Assembly: GCF_031326225.1 (NCBI RefSeq)
Contig: NZ_CP133720.1
Coordinates: 3,720,001 to 3,784,000 of the forward strand
Length of the DNA stretch: 64,000 nt
Reading direction: 5' to 3'
DNA from: Undibacterium cyanobacteriorum
Lineage (GTDB): Bacteria; Pseudomonadota; Gammaproteobacteria; Burkholderiales; Burkholderiaceae_D
The first letter of the stretch is position 1, and every line of letters begins with the position of its first letter. The position numbers and the translations under genes were made by a program. Of this stretch, positions 17,370 to 26,912 are shown one piece after another. The notes below the pieces were generated by a model. The model was given only the letters and a program-made list of their open reading frames with translations. It did no database searches and was not told the DNA's origin.

Positions 17370-20300
17370 TTAAGGTTTCTCTGCTTTACCCGCCGCCTTA
17401 TCCTCAGGCTTCTTCGTTTCAACCGGCTTAAACATCCCCATCACATCGCGTTTGCCGCGTTCCAGATACGGCACTGGTTTATCCATCCATTCTGGACGAG
17501 GTTTATTCAACAAATAGTGATCGAAAAATTCACCCATGTGCACGGTGAAATGTTTAATGTTGTCACGATCCCGTAAGCCGTGTTTTTCGCCGTTGTAGTT
17601 GAACCAGTAAGCTTCCTTATTTAAGCGACGCAAGGCCGTAAAGAACTCAATCGCTTGGTACCAAGGCACCGCATCATCATCGTCATTATGCACCGTCAAA
17701 TACGGCGTTTTCACCTTATCGATTTGGAAGATCGGTGAGTTCTCGACGTACTTAGCAGCGCTGTCCCAAGGTGTGCCACCGATACGGCTTTGACCACGTT
17801 CATACTGGAAGGCACGGCTAATGCCTGCGCCCCAACGGATACCACCATAGCCACTGACCATGTTGGCCATCGAAGCGCCTGCCTCAGCAGCGCGGAACAT
17901 ATCGGTGCGCGTCAATAAATAATTGATTTGATACGCTCCCCAGCTATGCCCTTGAATGCCGACGCGTTTAGGGTCGACATAGCCTTGCGCCAACACCGTT
18001 TTAATCGCTGGCAGGACCGTGTTCATCGCGCTCTTGCCAGGGTAGCCCGTGGTGTAGACTATATCGGGGCGCAACACGATATAGCCATTACTGACATAAC
18101 GCGTCACATTGATGTTCTGCCCTGGCGCGGGCGCTACATAACGATGCAAGTTATCCGTCATCTTTTCGTAGATGTAGACCATCATCGGATACTTTTTCTT
18201 AGGATCGAAATTTTCCGGCTTCGCAATCAAAGCTTTGAGCTTCTTGCCATCAGCGCTGACGTAATCGATTTGTTCTTGCGTACCCCAATTGAATTCCGTC
18301 TGTTGAGGATTGGCTTGGCTGATTTTCTGTGGCTTCGTCAAATTTAAATCACTCGTCCACAAATCAGGAAATTCGGTAAACGTCTGCTGGGTGAACAGCA
18401 CACGGTCACTGTCTTTTGCCTTCATTAGACCGGAAATCAACTTATCTGCCGCCAACAAACGCGTCGGCGGCACCGGAGTATTCAAAGCCTGCGGATCAAG
18501 GCGATAGTAGCCTGTGGCTTTACTCACGTCGTGCTCAGCTGACAGAATCCATGGCTCTTTACTCGACAGCACTCTACTTTCGGACGAGCGCTTACCGTCG
18601 CCCAAATATACATAACGCAGAGAGGTCTGGTTTTTACGCCCCCATCCAGAAGTCACATTTTTCGCGCTGAGATCAGCGAGCGAGATCGACCACAAGTCAA
18701 ACTGATCATACAGCACGACTTGGCTATCATTTTCCATCCAACCTGCCACACCATAAGCAGGTTTGAGATCCGGAGTATCACGTTCTTGATCTTCAAAATG
18801 GGTCTTAATCTTGCTGGTCAGATCGATCTTGTGGCCTTTGCTCGTATCGTAGGCCAACCATTGACTCTTCTTCGCGTCAAAGTTCAAGATGTATTTACCT
18901 GCAGGTGATAACTGCGGCATACTGCTCGTTTTTTCGATCAACATCTTCGCCTGGCCCGTCGACAAATCGACCGCATAGGCGTCGTAGTACAGCTTATCCC
19001 ATGACATCAACTGACGATAAGGCAAGCTGCTAATACCGAGCGCAAATTGCGCATTCTCATTGACCATCAGTTGCGGCATATTTTTATGCGCTAACTGTAA
19101 GAAACGACCATCGTTCAAATGCACCACGGCGCGATAATTTTTTTGCTTATCACGTTCAGCATTGACCTTTTGCACTGATTGAAGCTCAGGATCTTTCCAG
19201 TGCCACAAGTCGACTTTCATCGGCTCTGGGGCATTTTTCGGCTCTGGTTTCACCACCTCCGCGGTACTCAAGAACAGCCGTTGGCCATCCTTGCTAAAAC
19301 TCAGATCAGCATGCTCGCTAGGCGCGGTATTCGCTGGCATGCCAAGGCTGTTGGCATTGACCAATAGACGCGCCTCAGCCTTCCCTTCTGACCAATAATA
19401 GACTGCATACTGCGGCTGAATGTCATCGACTTTGGCGACGACCTTATCTTTGTTGGCGACGTTTTCAGCCGCTGGTGCAGCATTCTTTGTCACAGCTTCG
19501 GCCGCTTTTTTCTTAGCAAGGTCATCACGATTACTCATGAAAACCAATTGCTTACCTTCATCATCGAAACGAAGATGTTTGTAAGTACCAGCGCCTTTCA
19601 AAACCGGCGCAGACTTTTGTTCTGCTGTCTTCCATAGATACACACCTTCTTGATCTGCTGGATTATCTTCCTTGACTACCGGCTTTTCAGCCGCGACCGC
19701 TGTTTCAGATTTATTGAGTTCCCCCTGTGCTGGCTTGCCACTTTCTTTTGCAATTTCTTTCGCTAATTCTTTCGCTGCCTCTTTGGCGTCCTTAGTGGCA
19801 TCTTTGCTGGTATCTTTCGTGACTTCTTTTGTTGAGACCGAATACGCTAAAGCGCTGCCATTTTTATTCCACGTAAAATCAGCAACCTCATGCAAGCTAT
19901 GCTTTTTCTGCGTGGCGAGATCCCAAATCACTAATTCCGTGCCTGCTTCTTTTTTCTTCGTCGCGCCTGCCGCTGCAGCAGCCGGAGTAGCTTGATCTTC
20001 ATCCTCAGCACCTGCGTTGAACTCTGCGTCACTTGCGGTTGATTTTACTTCTTTCTTGGTTTCCTTGACCGGTTCGAGCAGGGCAGCGACCACGGCCGCA
20101 CCTTCTTCAGCGAAGCTAAATTTCTTCACGCGTTCGATGCTCTCGACCTTACCACTGCTCAAGTCCATGACACCGAGACCTGGTTTCGGTGCATCCTCCG
20201 GTTTCTTCTTTTCTTTCTTGGCCTTATCGAGTTCTACGCGGGTCGGTGTAATCGCAAAAGCGAGATAACGTCCGTCATACGAGAACACAGGATTCGCGCC

Positions 20301-20684
20301 ACGTGGCGAGCGCCATTCACGCCCATCTTGCAAATTCTTGACGACGACTTCCCCGTCAGACTCTTGGCCATGTAAAGCGTAAGCGGCCCACTGACCATCG
20401 CGGCTCAAGACGGGAGTCTGAATACTGCGCCAATTGGCATACACGTCGTGCGTAATCAGTTTTTTCACGCCCGCTTCGATGGGCGTTTCCGCCTTTACTT
20501 TTAGCTTTGCCGTTGCCTCTTGCGCAAAAACCTGATGCGGCGCCGCGGTCCCCAGCACTAAAGCCAAGGCCGTCGCCGCAACGCCGACACTAGAACGAAA
20601 CACGAATGGAACACGGTCCACTTTCAACTGTTGATTAGCAAAGTCTCTCAACTTATTCTCCAGATTCAAAAATTCGCGCTTCAT
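17370..20684 (-). CDS. Exported S9 family (prolyl oligopeptidase-like) peptidase
   Basis: A 1104-aa serine peptidase with an N-terminal export segment (about 26-54, VAATALALVLGTAAPHQVFA). It has a long beta-propeller region and a C-terminal alpha/beta hydrolase domain with Ser914 in GIQGHSWGAYQ, an Asp in HNDDDDAVPW and His in NGEKHGLRDRDN. It is longer than typical S9 enzymes (about 650-800 aa). The excess is Lys/Ala/Glu-rich low-complexity insertions in the propeller part (about residues 155-175, 210-245, 285-345, 385-420). It likely degrades peptides in the periplasm or outside the cell. The start has no good ribosome site. The downstream edge is the bidirectional terminator. Confidence 0.88.
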   Translation of the reverse strand: MKREFLNLENKLRDFANQQLKVDRVPFVFRSSVGVAATALALVLGTAAPHQVFAQEATAKLKVKAETPIEAGVKKLITHDVYANWRSIQTPVLSRDGQWAAYALHGQESDGEVVVKNLQDGREWRSPRGANPVFSYDGRYLAFAITPTRVELDKAKKEKKKPEDAPKPGLGVMDLSSGKVESIERVKKFSFAEEGAAVVAALLEPVKETKKEVKSTASDAEFNAGAEDEDQATPAAAAAGATKKKEAGTELVIWDLATQKKHSLHEVADFTWNKNGSALAYSVSTKEVTKDTSKDATKDAKEAAKELAKEIAKESGKPAQGELNKSETAVAAEKPVVKEDNPADQEGVYLWKTAEQKSAPVLKGAGTYKHLRFDDEGKQLVFMSNRDDLAKKKAAEAVTKNAAPAAENVANKDKVVAKVDDIQPQYAVYYWSEGKAEARLLVNANSLGMPANTAPSEHADLSFSKDGQRLFLSTAEVVKPEPKNAPEPMKVDLWHWKDPELQSVQKVNAERDKQKNYRAVVHLNDGRFLQLAHKNMPQLMVNENAQFALGISSLPYRQLMSWDKLYYDAYAVDLSTGQAKMLIEKTSSMPQLSPAGKYILNFDAKKSQWLAYDTSKGHKIDLTSKIKTHFEDQERDTPDLKPAYGVAGWMENDSQVVLYDQFDLWSISLADLSAKNVTSGWGRKNQTSLRYVYLGDGKRSSESRVLSSKEPWILSAEHDVSKATGYYRLDPQALNTPVPPTRLLAADKLISGLMKAKDSDRVLFTQQTFTEFPDLWTSDLNLTKPQKISQANPQQTEFNWGTQEQIDYVSADGKKLKALIAKPENFDPKKKYPMMVYIYEKMTDNLHRYVAPAPGQNINVTRYVSNGYIVLRPDIVYTTGYPGKSAMNTVLPAIKTVLAQGYVDPKRVGIQGHSWGAYQINYLLTRTDMFRAAEAGASMANMVSGYGGIRWGAGISRAFQYERGQSRIGGTPWDSAAKYVENSPIFQIDKVKTPYLTVHNDDDDAVPWYQAIEFFTALRRLNKEAYWFNYNGEKHGLRDRDNIKHFTVHMGEFFDHYLLNKPRPEWMDKPVPYLERGKRDVMGMFKPVETKKPEDKAAGKAEKP

Positions 20685-20752
20685 TCTAGGACGCGCTGAT
20701 TAACCACAAATTGACGGCAACAATCGCAAATTAAGGCAGTTAACGCCCCCAA

Positions 20753-21520
20753 TTAGCCTTGGATTTGCAAAGTCTTAACGACCTTACCTTCGCCTTTTTC
20801 TCCCATACCAGAACCATTATTACGATTCTCTTTTCTGGTCGCGACGAGTCGATCACCGACCACCGCAAAGGTCCACTCCTCTTCATTTCGGATATCGAAA
20901 CTGATCACGACGTATGCACGCCCATGAATGTTTTGGGTCGCCTTACAACCCAGAGGTGTGCCGTCGGCAGCGATCCAAATATCGAGCAAACCTTCATACT
21001 TTTTCATGAACTTACGTTCACGTTCAGACAGCTTGTCGATAGAAAATTCAAAACTCAACACGCGCGCGGCTTGCCCTTTATACGTATCTGCTTTTTCCGA
21101 CTTGAAGTTGGCTTTCTCCATCATCCGAGTTAATGCGGGGCCTGCAAAAATCATAGGGCGCAAGGCGGAGGAATTGACTTCACTGAGCGCATTCAAAGTC
21201 GGCGTTTTTGCCTTACTATCTTTTTCTTTGGCGCGTTCTTCAGCATCTAATTTATTGAGTGTGTCTTTGCTATATAAAACCTGCAAACCTCGCGCACTCT
21301 CTTCCAAACTAACGGATGCCAAACCCGAAGTTTCTTCAAGATCTTTACCATCGCCTTGACGATTCCAAGTGCGCGCCTCAACGGTTGCCTTCAAAGGCGC
21401 AGAACCCTGCAACTTCGCAAGGGCCGCCTTCAAATCTGATAGTCCATCTGCTTGTGCCGTGCCAGCAAAAGCGCTCAAAAGCAGACCCGAGATGAGTGCT
21501 GCGGTAATACGATTACGCAT
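20753..21520 (-). CDS. Exported protein of unknown function
   Basis: A 255-aa protein with a classical signal peptide (MRNRITAALISGLLLSAFAGTAQA written in pieces: MRNRITAALI, then SGLLLSAFAG, then TAQA). The start at 21520 is chosen because AGGA lies six bases upstream and the signal peptide begins there; a longer frame to 21649 exists but looks untranslated. The mature part contains a charged stretch (EERAKEKDSKAK) and a C-terminal beta-rich region (DIWIAADGTPLGCKATQNI) resembling outer-membrane-linked or LolA-like beta proteins, but no family could be named. It lies upstream of the S9 peptidase on the same strand (68 bp gap), so the two may be co-transcribed. Confidence 0.75.
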   Translation of the reverse strand: MRNRITAALISGLLLSAFAGTAQADGLSDLKAALAKLQGSAPLKATVEARTWNRQGDGKDLEETSGLASVSLEESARGLQVLYSKDTLNKLDAEERAKEKDSKAKTPTLNALSEVNSSALRPMIFAGPALTRMMEKANFKSEKADTYKGQAARVLSFEFSIDKLSERERKFMKKYEGLLDIWIAADGTPLGCKATQNIHGRAYVVISFDIRNEEEWTFAVVGDRLVATRKENRNNGSGMGEKGEGKVVKTLQIQG

Positions 21521-21657
21521 AAATATCCTAATTTCGATGTAGGTTAATTTACATAAACTCTGAGACCAAAAAGTGCTCATAGAGTTCCCAATCCCCCAGA
21601 CCTCAATGCATCTTCCAAGTGCACCCAAATTTAACGCGCAGCGCGGCAATACGGGAA

Positions 21658-22378
21658 TACAGCGAGCGGCCTGAGTTTGGATCGAGGAGCGTAGCTGAAC
21701 TTGAGTACAGCGAGCACCGCAGGTTCAAAATCAGGTCGCGCACTGGTTGATGACAGCAACCGTAGCGAGCGGCCTCAGTTTGAACCGAGGAGCGTAGCTG
21801 TACTTGAGTACAGCGAGTACCGCAGGTTCAAAATCAGGTCACACACTGGGTTGATGGCAGCAACCGTAGCGAGCGGCCTGAGTTTGGACCGAGGAGCGTA
21901 GCTGTACATGAGTACAGCGAGCACCGCAGGTTCAAAATCAGGTCACACACTGGGTTGATGGCAGCAACCGTAGCGAGCGGCCTCAGTTTGAACCGAGGAG
22001 CGTAGCTGTACATGAGTACAGCGAGCACCGCAGGTTCAAAATCAGGTTACACACTGGGTTGATGACAGCAACCGTAGCGAGCGGCCTGAGTTTGGACCGA
22101 GGAGCGTAGCTGTACTTGAGTACAGCGAGCACCGCAGGTTCAAAATCAGGTCACACACTGGGTTGATGGCAGCAACCGTAGCGAGCGGCCTCAGTTTGAA
22201 CCGAGGAGCGTAGCTGTACATGAGTACAGCGAGCACCGCAGGTTCAAAATCAGGTTACACACTGGGTTGATGACAGCAACCGTAGCGAGCGGCCTGAGTT
22301 TGGACCGAGGAGCGTAGCTGTACTTGAGTACAGCGAGCACCGCAGGTTCAAAATCAGGTCGCGCAGTAGGTTGATGCG
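21658..22378. repeat. Tandem array of seven 104-bp repeats (A/B alternating)
   Basis: Seven copies begin (at GCGAGCGGCC) at 21662, 21765, 21869, 21973, 22077, 22181 and 22285, a period of 104 bp (first step 103). Two variants alternate: A has CTGAGTTTGGACC and B has CTCAGTTTGAACC. The order is A B A B A B A, so the real unit is about 208 bp. Each copy holds a nested inverted repeat: TTTGAACC pairs with GGTTCAAA around the inner hairpin CTGTACTTGAGTACAG, preceded by GTAG. The right end overlaps the last codons and stop of the exonuclease gene. Confidence 0.95.
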
Positions 22379-22974
22379 AGGTCTCCTACCTGTAAGGACG
22401 CACGATATACTAATAACGCCGATTGTGCATCATCAGCCGCATATTTGATCTGCTTGGGGTGGAGTGTGGGCGAAGCCCAATTGGAGGTGGAGATACGTTT
22501 AGACTTTTGCAATTGCTGACCGAAATATTTCTCTACTGCAGCTTTGGCACCCATTTGGCGCTTTTTGTCGGTACTGAGAGCGCGTGATAGGTCGAGCACT
22601 TTTTGCACTTTCACGCCGAGTTTTTTGAGTAAGCGTTGATTATCGTCCCCCAAACCAAAGCCCACTTTGAGAATCTGGCTTGACTCAAGAATCTGCTTCA
22701 AAAGCCCCTGAGAAAAGGCCACTTGCGCATCACTGACGACGGGGAAAAGAAAAGCAAAATCTTCTGTCGCCAGCTGCACTAAATGTGGCCCGTCCGAAAT
22801 CTGGCCACGCATGAAGGTGGGTTTAGATTCCGTGTCAAAGCCGATGACTTTTGCTGCACTCAAGATGACGCGCGCATGCTCTAGCTGTGCTGCGTCTTTC
22901 ACGACGATGGCGGCATGTTCGGCAATGCCTTGATAAGCAGGCAAGGCTGGATCAGTGGTGAGTTGTTGAGTCAT
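22354..22974 (-). CDS. DEDD-family 3'-5' exonuclease (RNase D-like)
   Basis: A 206-aa exonuclease domain protein. DEDDy-type motifs are VIGFDTES (Exo I), VGFGLGDDNQ (Exo II) and YAADDAQSALLVY (Exo III). It has no HRDC domain and is about half the length of RNase D, so the substrate, RNA or DNA ends, is open. The ATG at 22974 is chosen because homologous folding starts soon after; a GTG at 23019 is possible and neither has a good ribosome site. The last seven codons and the stop are supplied by the edge of the 104-bp repeat array, so the C-terminus may have been changed when the array arose. Confidence 0.8.
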   Translation of the reverse strand: MTQQLTTDPALPAYQGIAEHAAIVVKDAAQLEHARVILSAAKVIGFDTESKPTFMRGQISDGPHLVQLATEDFAFLFPVVSDAQVAFSQGLLKQILESSQILKVGFGLGDDNQRLLKKLGVKVQKVLDLSRALSTDKKRQMGAKAAVEKYFGQQLQKSKRISTSNWASPTLHPKQIKYAADDAQSALLVYRASLQVGDLASTYCAT

Positions 22975-23101
22975 GATGCTGGGGCGTGGAAAGGCGACAT
23001 CATACCCCAGCACTATCACAAACTAAAAGAGCGATCACTTTTTCGCGCTCGCTCTTCGTATTCACGCAGATCTTTGACCAATCTGGTTTTGCACTCCTAA
23101 T

Positions 23102-23863
23102 TTACGGTGCACTGCCCTTACGGTTCACATTGCCACTACCACCAATGGCCTTGGTCACACGTGGGTCGCCGTAATATTCAACATTACCGGAACCGCCAAT
23201 GCTGACATTCAGGTTATCGGTCGCCCATGTTTCAACGCTACCGCTACCACCGATGCTCACCCGCACATCTTTTGCCATTAGTTTGCCCATATTCATGGAA
23301 CCAGAACCACCGATAGAACCAGCAATTTGCGAAGCACTTCCTGCTGCCACGAAGCTACCACTACCGCCGATCGAAACACGCAATGTGTCAACGCGCAAAT
23401 CCTGAATCGCCACATCACCTGAACCGCCTAGACGCAATCGCAAATCGCCCGCATTCAATTTGCTAGCACTGAGACGCCCTGAGCTATCTAAGGCGATGTC
23501 ATCAATCTTTTTGCAGTAGATGACCACATTAAAGGTACGTGTCTTGGGATAGACATTTTTCTCTTTTGTGCGAATCTTTAGGGTATTGCCTTCGACGACC
23601 ACTTCGAGCATGGCTTGAATATTGTCATCGGTTTCAATGCTGACGCCTTCAGTCTCGCCTTGTTTGAGTTCAACCTTGGCAGGCACATTGATCGCGATGG
23701 CACGAAAATCTTTGACTTTCGTCTCTTGGGTGACGAGCTTGCCTGAGCCTTCTACTGCACGGCCCCAATTACCTAACCACTCCGCACTGGCAGGCGCGGC
23801 GATGGCGATACAAGCCGACAAAACGAGAGCACGACGGATTCCGAATCGATCACTGAAACTCAT
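23102..23863 (-). CDS. GIN domain (DUF2807) exported protein
   Basis: A 253-aa secreted or envelope protein with a signal peptide ending ASA. It is a putative auto-transporter adhesin head GIN-domain protein: FRAIAINVPAKVELKQGE opens the domain, and the C-terminal half is a right-handed beta-helix with repeated GGSGS/GGSGN turns (seven visible) about 15-22 residues apart. The start at 23863 follows AAGGTGA; a frame extension to 23944 exists but lacks a ribosome site. It is followed upstream by a small membrane protein on the same strand (24015-24362), which may belong with it. The precise function of this family is unknown. Confidence 0.85.
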   Translation of the reverse strand: MSFSDRFGIRRALVLSACIAIAAPASAEWLGNWGRAVEGSGKLVTQETKVKDFRAIAINVPAKVELKQGETEGVSIETDDNIQAMLEVVVEGNTLKIRTKEKNVYPKTRTFNVVIYCKKIDDIALDSSGRLSASKLNAGDLRLRLGGSGDVAIQDLRVDTLRVSIGGSGSFVAAGSASQIAGSIGGSGSMNMGKLMAKDVRVSIGGSGSVETWATDNLNVSIGGSGNVEYYGDPRVTKAIGGSGNVNRKGSAP

Positions 23864-24014
23864 CTCTTCACCTTTTGGAAAATTATGTAGGTATTCGCTA
23901 TGAATATTTGGCTGGAATGAGTGAGACATCTTTAACGCCTTCATATCTCTTCATATTCGCCTCACCGTTAAGCAAAGGTGCCATGACCGTTCTCGGGATG
24001 GCACCTCATTTCAA

Positions 24015-24362
24015 TTACGCTGTTCTTGGTTTGGTTCTGAACAAGCAATACAGTGCATAGATGATCAAGAATGGGATCAAGAACGGTACCGCAGCGAGAG
24101 CGAAAGAACCCAACACCGCAACCAGCACCACCACCACGACCAAGGCTACACTAGCGAGGACAATGCCGGTCACACTGAGTGCCACCACCACACCAATGAA
24201 GGCGGCCAACAATCCGATGAACAAACCTGCAATCCCACCGACACCTGTCACTTCATCACCATCAATCACGATATGTGAACCACCGGTGGCGAAGAAACCT
24301 GCCATCAACAAAGCAAACAAAACAACAAATCCGATTAACAAGCCACGTTTATTTGTTTTCAT
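24015..24362 (-). CDS. Small inner-membrane protein, three hydrophobic segments
   Basis: A 115-aa protein made of three hydrophobic helices (about 8-28, 40-60, 65-107) with a short polar loop (GGSHIVIDGDEVTGVGG) after the first and a basic C-terminus (FRTKPRTA). GAAGGGG precedes the ATG. I do not recognise the family. Placed about 150 bp upstream of the GIN-domain gene in the same direction, it could be co-transcribed. The gap 24363-24597 contains no convincing gene. Confidence 0.7.
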   Translation of the reverse strand: MKTNKRGLLIGFVVLFALLMAGFFATGGSHIVIDGDEVTGVGGIAGLFIGLLAAFIGVVVALSVTGIVLASVALVVVVVLVAVLGSFALAAVPFLIPFLIIYALYCLFRTKPRTA

Positions 24363-24597
24363 GATATTCCCCTTCTTCGACTATGAACTTCTTTGACTGG
24401 AACCAAAAGCTTCGCTTCATTTTCTTGCTGATCGATGAAGTGATCGCTTTCTCTATGGCTGCAGTGTAAGAAGATCCCTCGTCAAGTACCAGCGCATTGC
24501 GACAAACTGCACAAAACGCGGCATCAAGTGTCAATTCGGGGGCGAAGCCTTGCAAAGTGTTGCAGGAAATCCGATTGGCAAACCACACAATCTCCTA

Positions 24598-25548
24598 CTA
24601 CTGCCGCTTCACGCTCTCGTGTTTTTGCGACTTTGCCATGGCTTTCAGATAACTCAACAAATCATCTAGCTCCGCATTGCTGATGGTTTTCACATCGAAG
24701 CCTGGCATCAACGAGGTTTTCCACGTGCGCACTGCTGACGGTTGTCGTATTAACTTACGCAAAAACTCGGTTTGAAAATACTGGGTGGGGTTATATGGCA
24801 AATTTAAATCGGGGCCGATTTCCGCATCGCCTGCACCATTCATTTTGTGGCACACAGCGCAATTTTTGAGAAAAACCTGCAAGCCCCGCATCGCTGGTGC
24901 AGAGGCGTTGATTTGCGCTGGCGCCAATCGGGGGTACCGTTGCAACAGGGGTTGTTCAACGCGAATCTTTGCCACTTGATACGGCCATTGCTCATTGCTG
25001 ATCTTGCCCGCCACGGGATCTAACCAGACCAAATAGAACGGACCTGCGCTTGCCGTCTTGTGCGGATTATTCGCATCGATGGGTGGCCAAGGATGGGCCA
25101 GCTCCTCGATGGCTAAATAAGCTTGCCCAACTCCAGCGAGATCCTGACCCGCGATATTAGCAACGAAGCCATCACTCGCAACAAACTGCACTGAGGCATG
25201 GTCTGCCGCCGAGGGCAATAGAACCGATATAGGAACGGCACGATATTGCATGGTGCGCTGGTAGGCCGAATCTTTTTGAACCGTAATCACTTGTGAGCGC
25301 AACAGTAATTCAGAACGACTCAGTGACAGCGTTTTACCGCCCGCCGTCACCTCGAGTCGTGGCTCGTCGATTGACGCACCGGTCTGCTCCAGCAATGAAG
25401 CGGTGACGGAGACACCATCTATACCGGCAGCGACCACGGTTTGTCCCAATAACAAAGTTGAAGCCAAAGCCATCCCGCTTGCTAAGCGCTGAAGCCATGC
25501 ACGAATGAAGCCTTTTTCGGTACTGGCATAACCACACAGACGATGCAT
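24598..25548 (-). CDS. Periplasmic c-type cytochrome with cofactor-less oxidoreductase-like N-domain
   Basis: A 316-aa protein. A signal segment (about 20-41) precedes a domain (about 45-210) that resembles the molybdopterin/sulfite-oxidase-type fold (ISVLLPSAADHASVQFVASDG) but shows no cofactor cysteine. A mono-heme cytochrome c follows, with CAVCH (about 232-236) and a likely Met ligand in SLMPGF. GGGAGG sits eight bases before ATG 25548. It probably shuttles electrons in the periplasm; the partner enzyme is not in view. It diverges from glyQ. Confidence 0.82.
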   Translation of the reverse strand: MHRLCGYASTEKGFIRAWLQRLASGMALASTLLLGQTVVAAGIDGVSVTASLLEQTGASIDEPRLEVTAGGKTLSLSRSELLLRSQVITVQKDSAYQRTMQYRAVPISVLLPSAADHASVQFVASDGFVANIAGQDLAGVGQAYLAIEELAHPWPPIDANNPHKTASAGPFYLVWLDPVAGKISNEQWPYQVAKIRVEQPLLQRYPRLAPAQINASAPAMRGLQVFLKNCAVCHKMNGAGDAEIGPDLNLPYNPTQYFQTEFLRKLIRQPSAVRTWKTSLMPGFDVKTISNAELDDLLSYLKAMAKSQKHESVKRQ

Positions 25549-25867
25549 ATTTCTAGCCTCCCAATTTTAAATCGGACAGATCCAACAACACAGATCAAAC
25601 ACAAGAGATTCAACACAAGCGCGATCATAGCAGCCGAATCGGCTAAATATTTCAAAAAAGTTATGTGTCTTGCTGCCCTGAAATTCGTTTTGCACGCAAT
25701 TCTCTTGGTTTTTCACACTTTCATGCTCAAAAGCTAAGTTTGCTGCGCCGCGCCAGAGCAAAAGGCTTTAAAATGGAAGGTTTGAAAAATCACGCGCGCC
25801 TGCTACAAAATTCAGCACTTTCAACGCTGATAGCAGAAGCGCATCACCGCATAAAGGCAGAAGAGCA
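25549..25867. other. Divergent intergenic region before glyQ
   Basis: A 319-bp gap holds the promoters of the cytochrome gene (minus) and the glyQS genes (plus). No T-box, leader peptide or RNA gene was recognised. Confidence 0.4.
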
Positions 25868-26845
25868 ATGCTCACTTTTCAACAAATTATTTTGACCTTA
25901 CAAGATTATTGGGACAAACAAGGTTGCGCTTTATTGCAACCGATTGATATGGAAGTGGGTGCCGGCACCTCGCATACGGGAACCTTCTTGCGCGCCTTGG
26001 GCCCTGAGCCATGGCGTGCGGCCTACGTGCAACCATCACGCCGTCCGAAAGATGGTCGCTACGGCGAAAACCCAAATCGCCTGCAGCACTACTATCAATA
26101 CCAAGTGGTGTTGAAACCTGCACCAGAAAATATTTTGGATCTCTATCTCGGTTCCTTGAAGGCACTGGGCTTGGATCTGCAACAAAACGATATTCGCTTC
26201 GTCGAAGACGATTGGGAAAACCCAACGCTGGGCGCGTGGGGCTTGGGCTGGGAAGTCTGGCTCAACGGCATGGAAGTCACTCAGTTCACCTACTTCCAAC
26301 AAGTCGGTGGCATTGATTGCAAACCGATACTCGGCGAAATTACTTACGGTATTGAACGTCTCGCCATGTACTTGCAAGGCGTAGAAAACGTCTACGATCT
26401 CGTCTGGACTGAGCGCGAAGAAAATGGCAAGACCGTGCGCTTGACCTATGGCGATGTGTATCACCAAAACGAAGTCGAACAATCGACCTTCAATTTTGAA
26501 TATTCCAACACGGACTTCTTGTTCTCCTTATTCACCAACTACGAAGCAGAAGCAAAACGTTTGCTCGACGTGAGCGAAAAATCCTTGGCCTTGCCTGCCT
26601 ACGAAATGATTTTGAAAGCAGCGCACACCTTCAACTTGCTCGATGCACGTGGCGCGATTTCGGTGACAGAACGCGCGGCTTATATCGGCCGTATTCGTAA
26701 CTTGTCTCGTGCAGTGGCTTCGGCTTATTTGTCAGCACGCTATCAGTTGGGCTTCCCGATGTGTGCGGAAGATGATCAGCATAAGCGCGATGCGATGGCG
26801 GCGATCGAGGCACAAATTGCCAAGGCGGCGCAAGCGGCTGCATAA
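25868..26845 (+). CDS. glyQ: Glycyl-tRNA synthetase alpha subunit
   Basis: The alpha subunit of the heterotetrameric bacterial GlyRS carries the class II catalytic core and activates glycine. The 325-aa protein begins LTFQQIILTLQDYWDKQGC and contains the family blocks GPEPWRAAYVQPSRRP, GENPNRLQHYYQYQV (motif 2 region) and ITYGIERLAMYLQ (motif 3). Full length and intact. AGAAGAGC precedes the ATG. The gene is followed after 67 bp by glyS, the usual partner, and the two form an operon. Confidence 0.98.
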   Translation: MLTFQQIILTLQDYWDKQGCALLQPIDMEVGAGTSHTGTFLRALGPEPWRAAYVQPSRRPKDGRYGENPNRLQHYYQYQVVLKPAPENILDLYLGSLKALGLDLQQNDIRFVEDDWENPTLGAWGLGWEVWLNGMEVTQFTYFQQVGGIDCKPILGEITYGIERLAMYLQGVENVYDLVWTEREENGKTVRLTYGDVYHQNEVEQSTFNFEYSNTDFLFSLFTNYEAEAKRLLDVSEKSLALPAYEMILKAAHTFNLLDARGAISVTERAAYIGRIRNLSRAVASAYLSARYQLGFPMCAEDDQHKRDAMAAIEAQIAKAAQAAA

Positions 26846-26912
26846 GCCTATCAGGATCAAAGACAACGAAGGACTTTCAGGACAGTCCTCACAGAATAAA
26901 TTGAGATCGAAC

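Noticed and set aside
21658..22378. CRISPR array
   Set aside because: Units are contiguous 104-bp copies without unique spacers, and no cas gene is near.
24349..24588. 79-aa minus-strand ORF before the small membrane protein
   Set aside because: It overlaps the well-supported start at 24362, has no ribosome site and no recognisable protein character.
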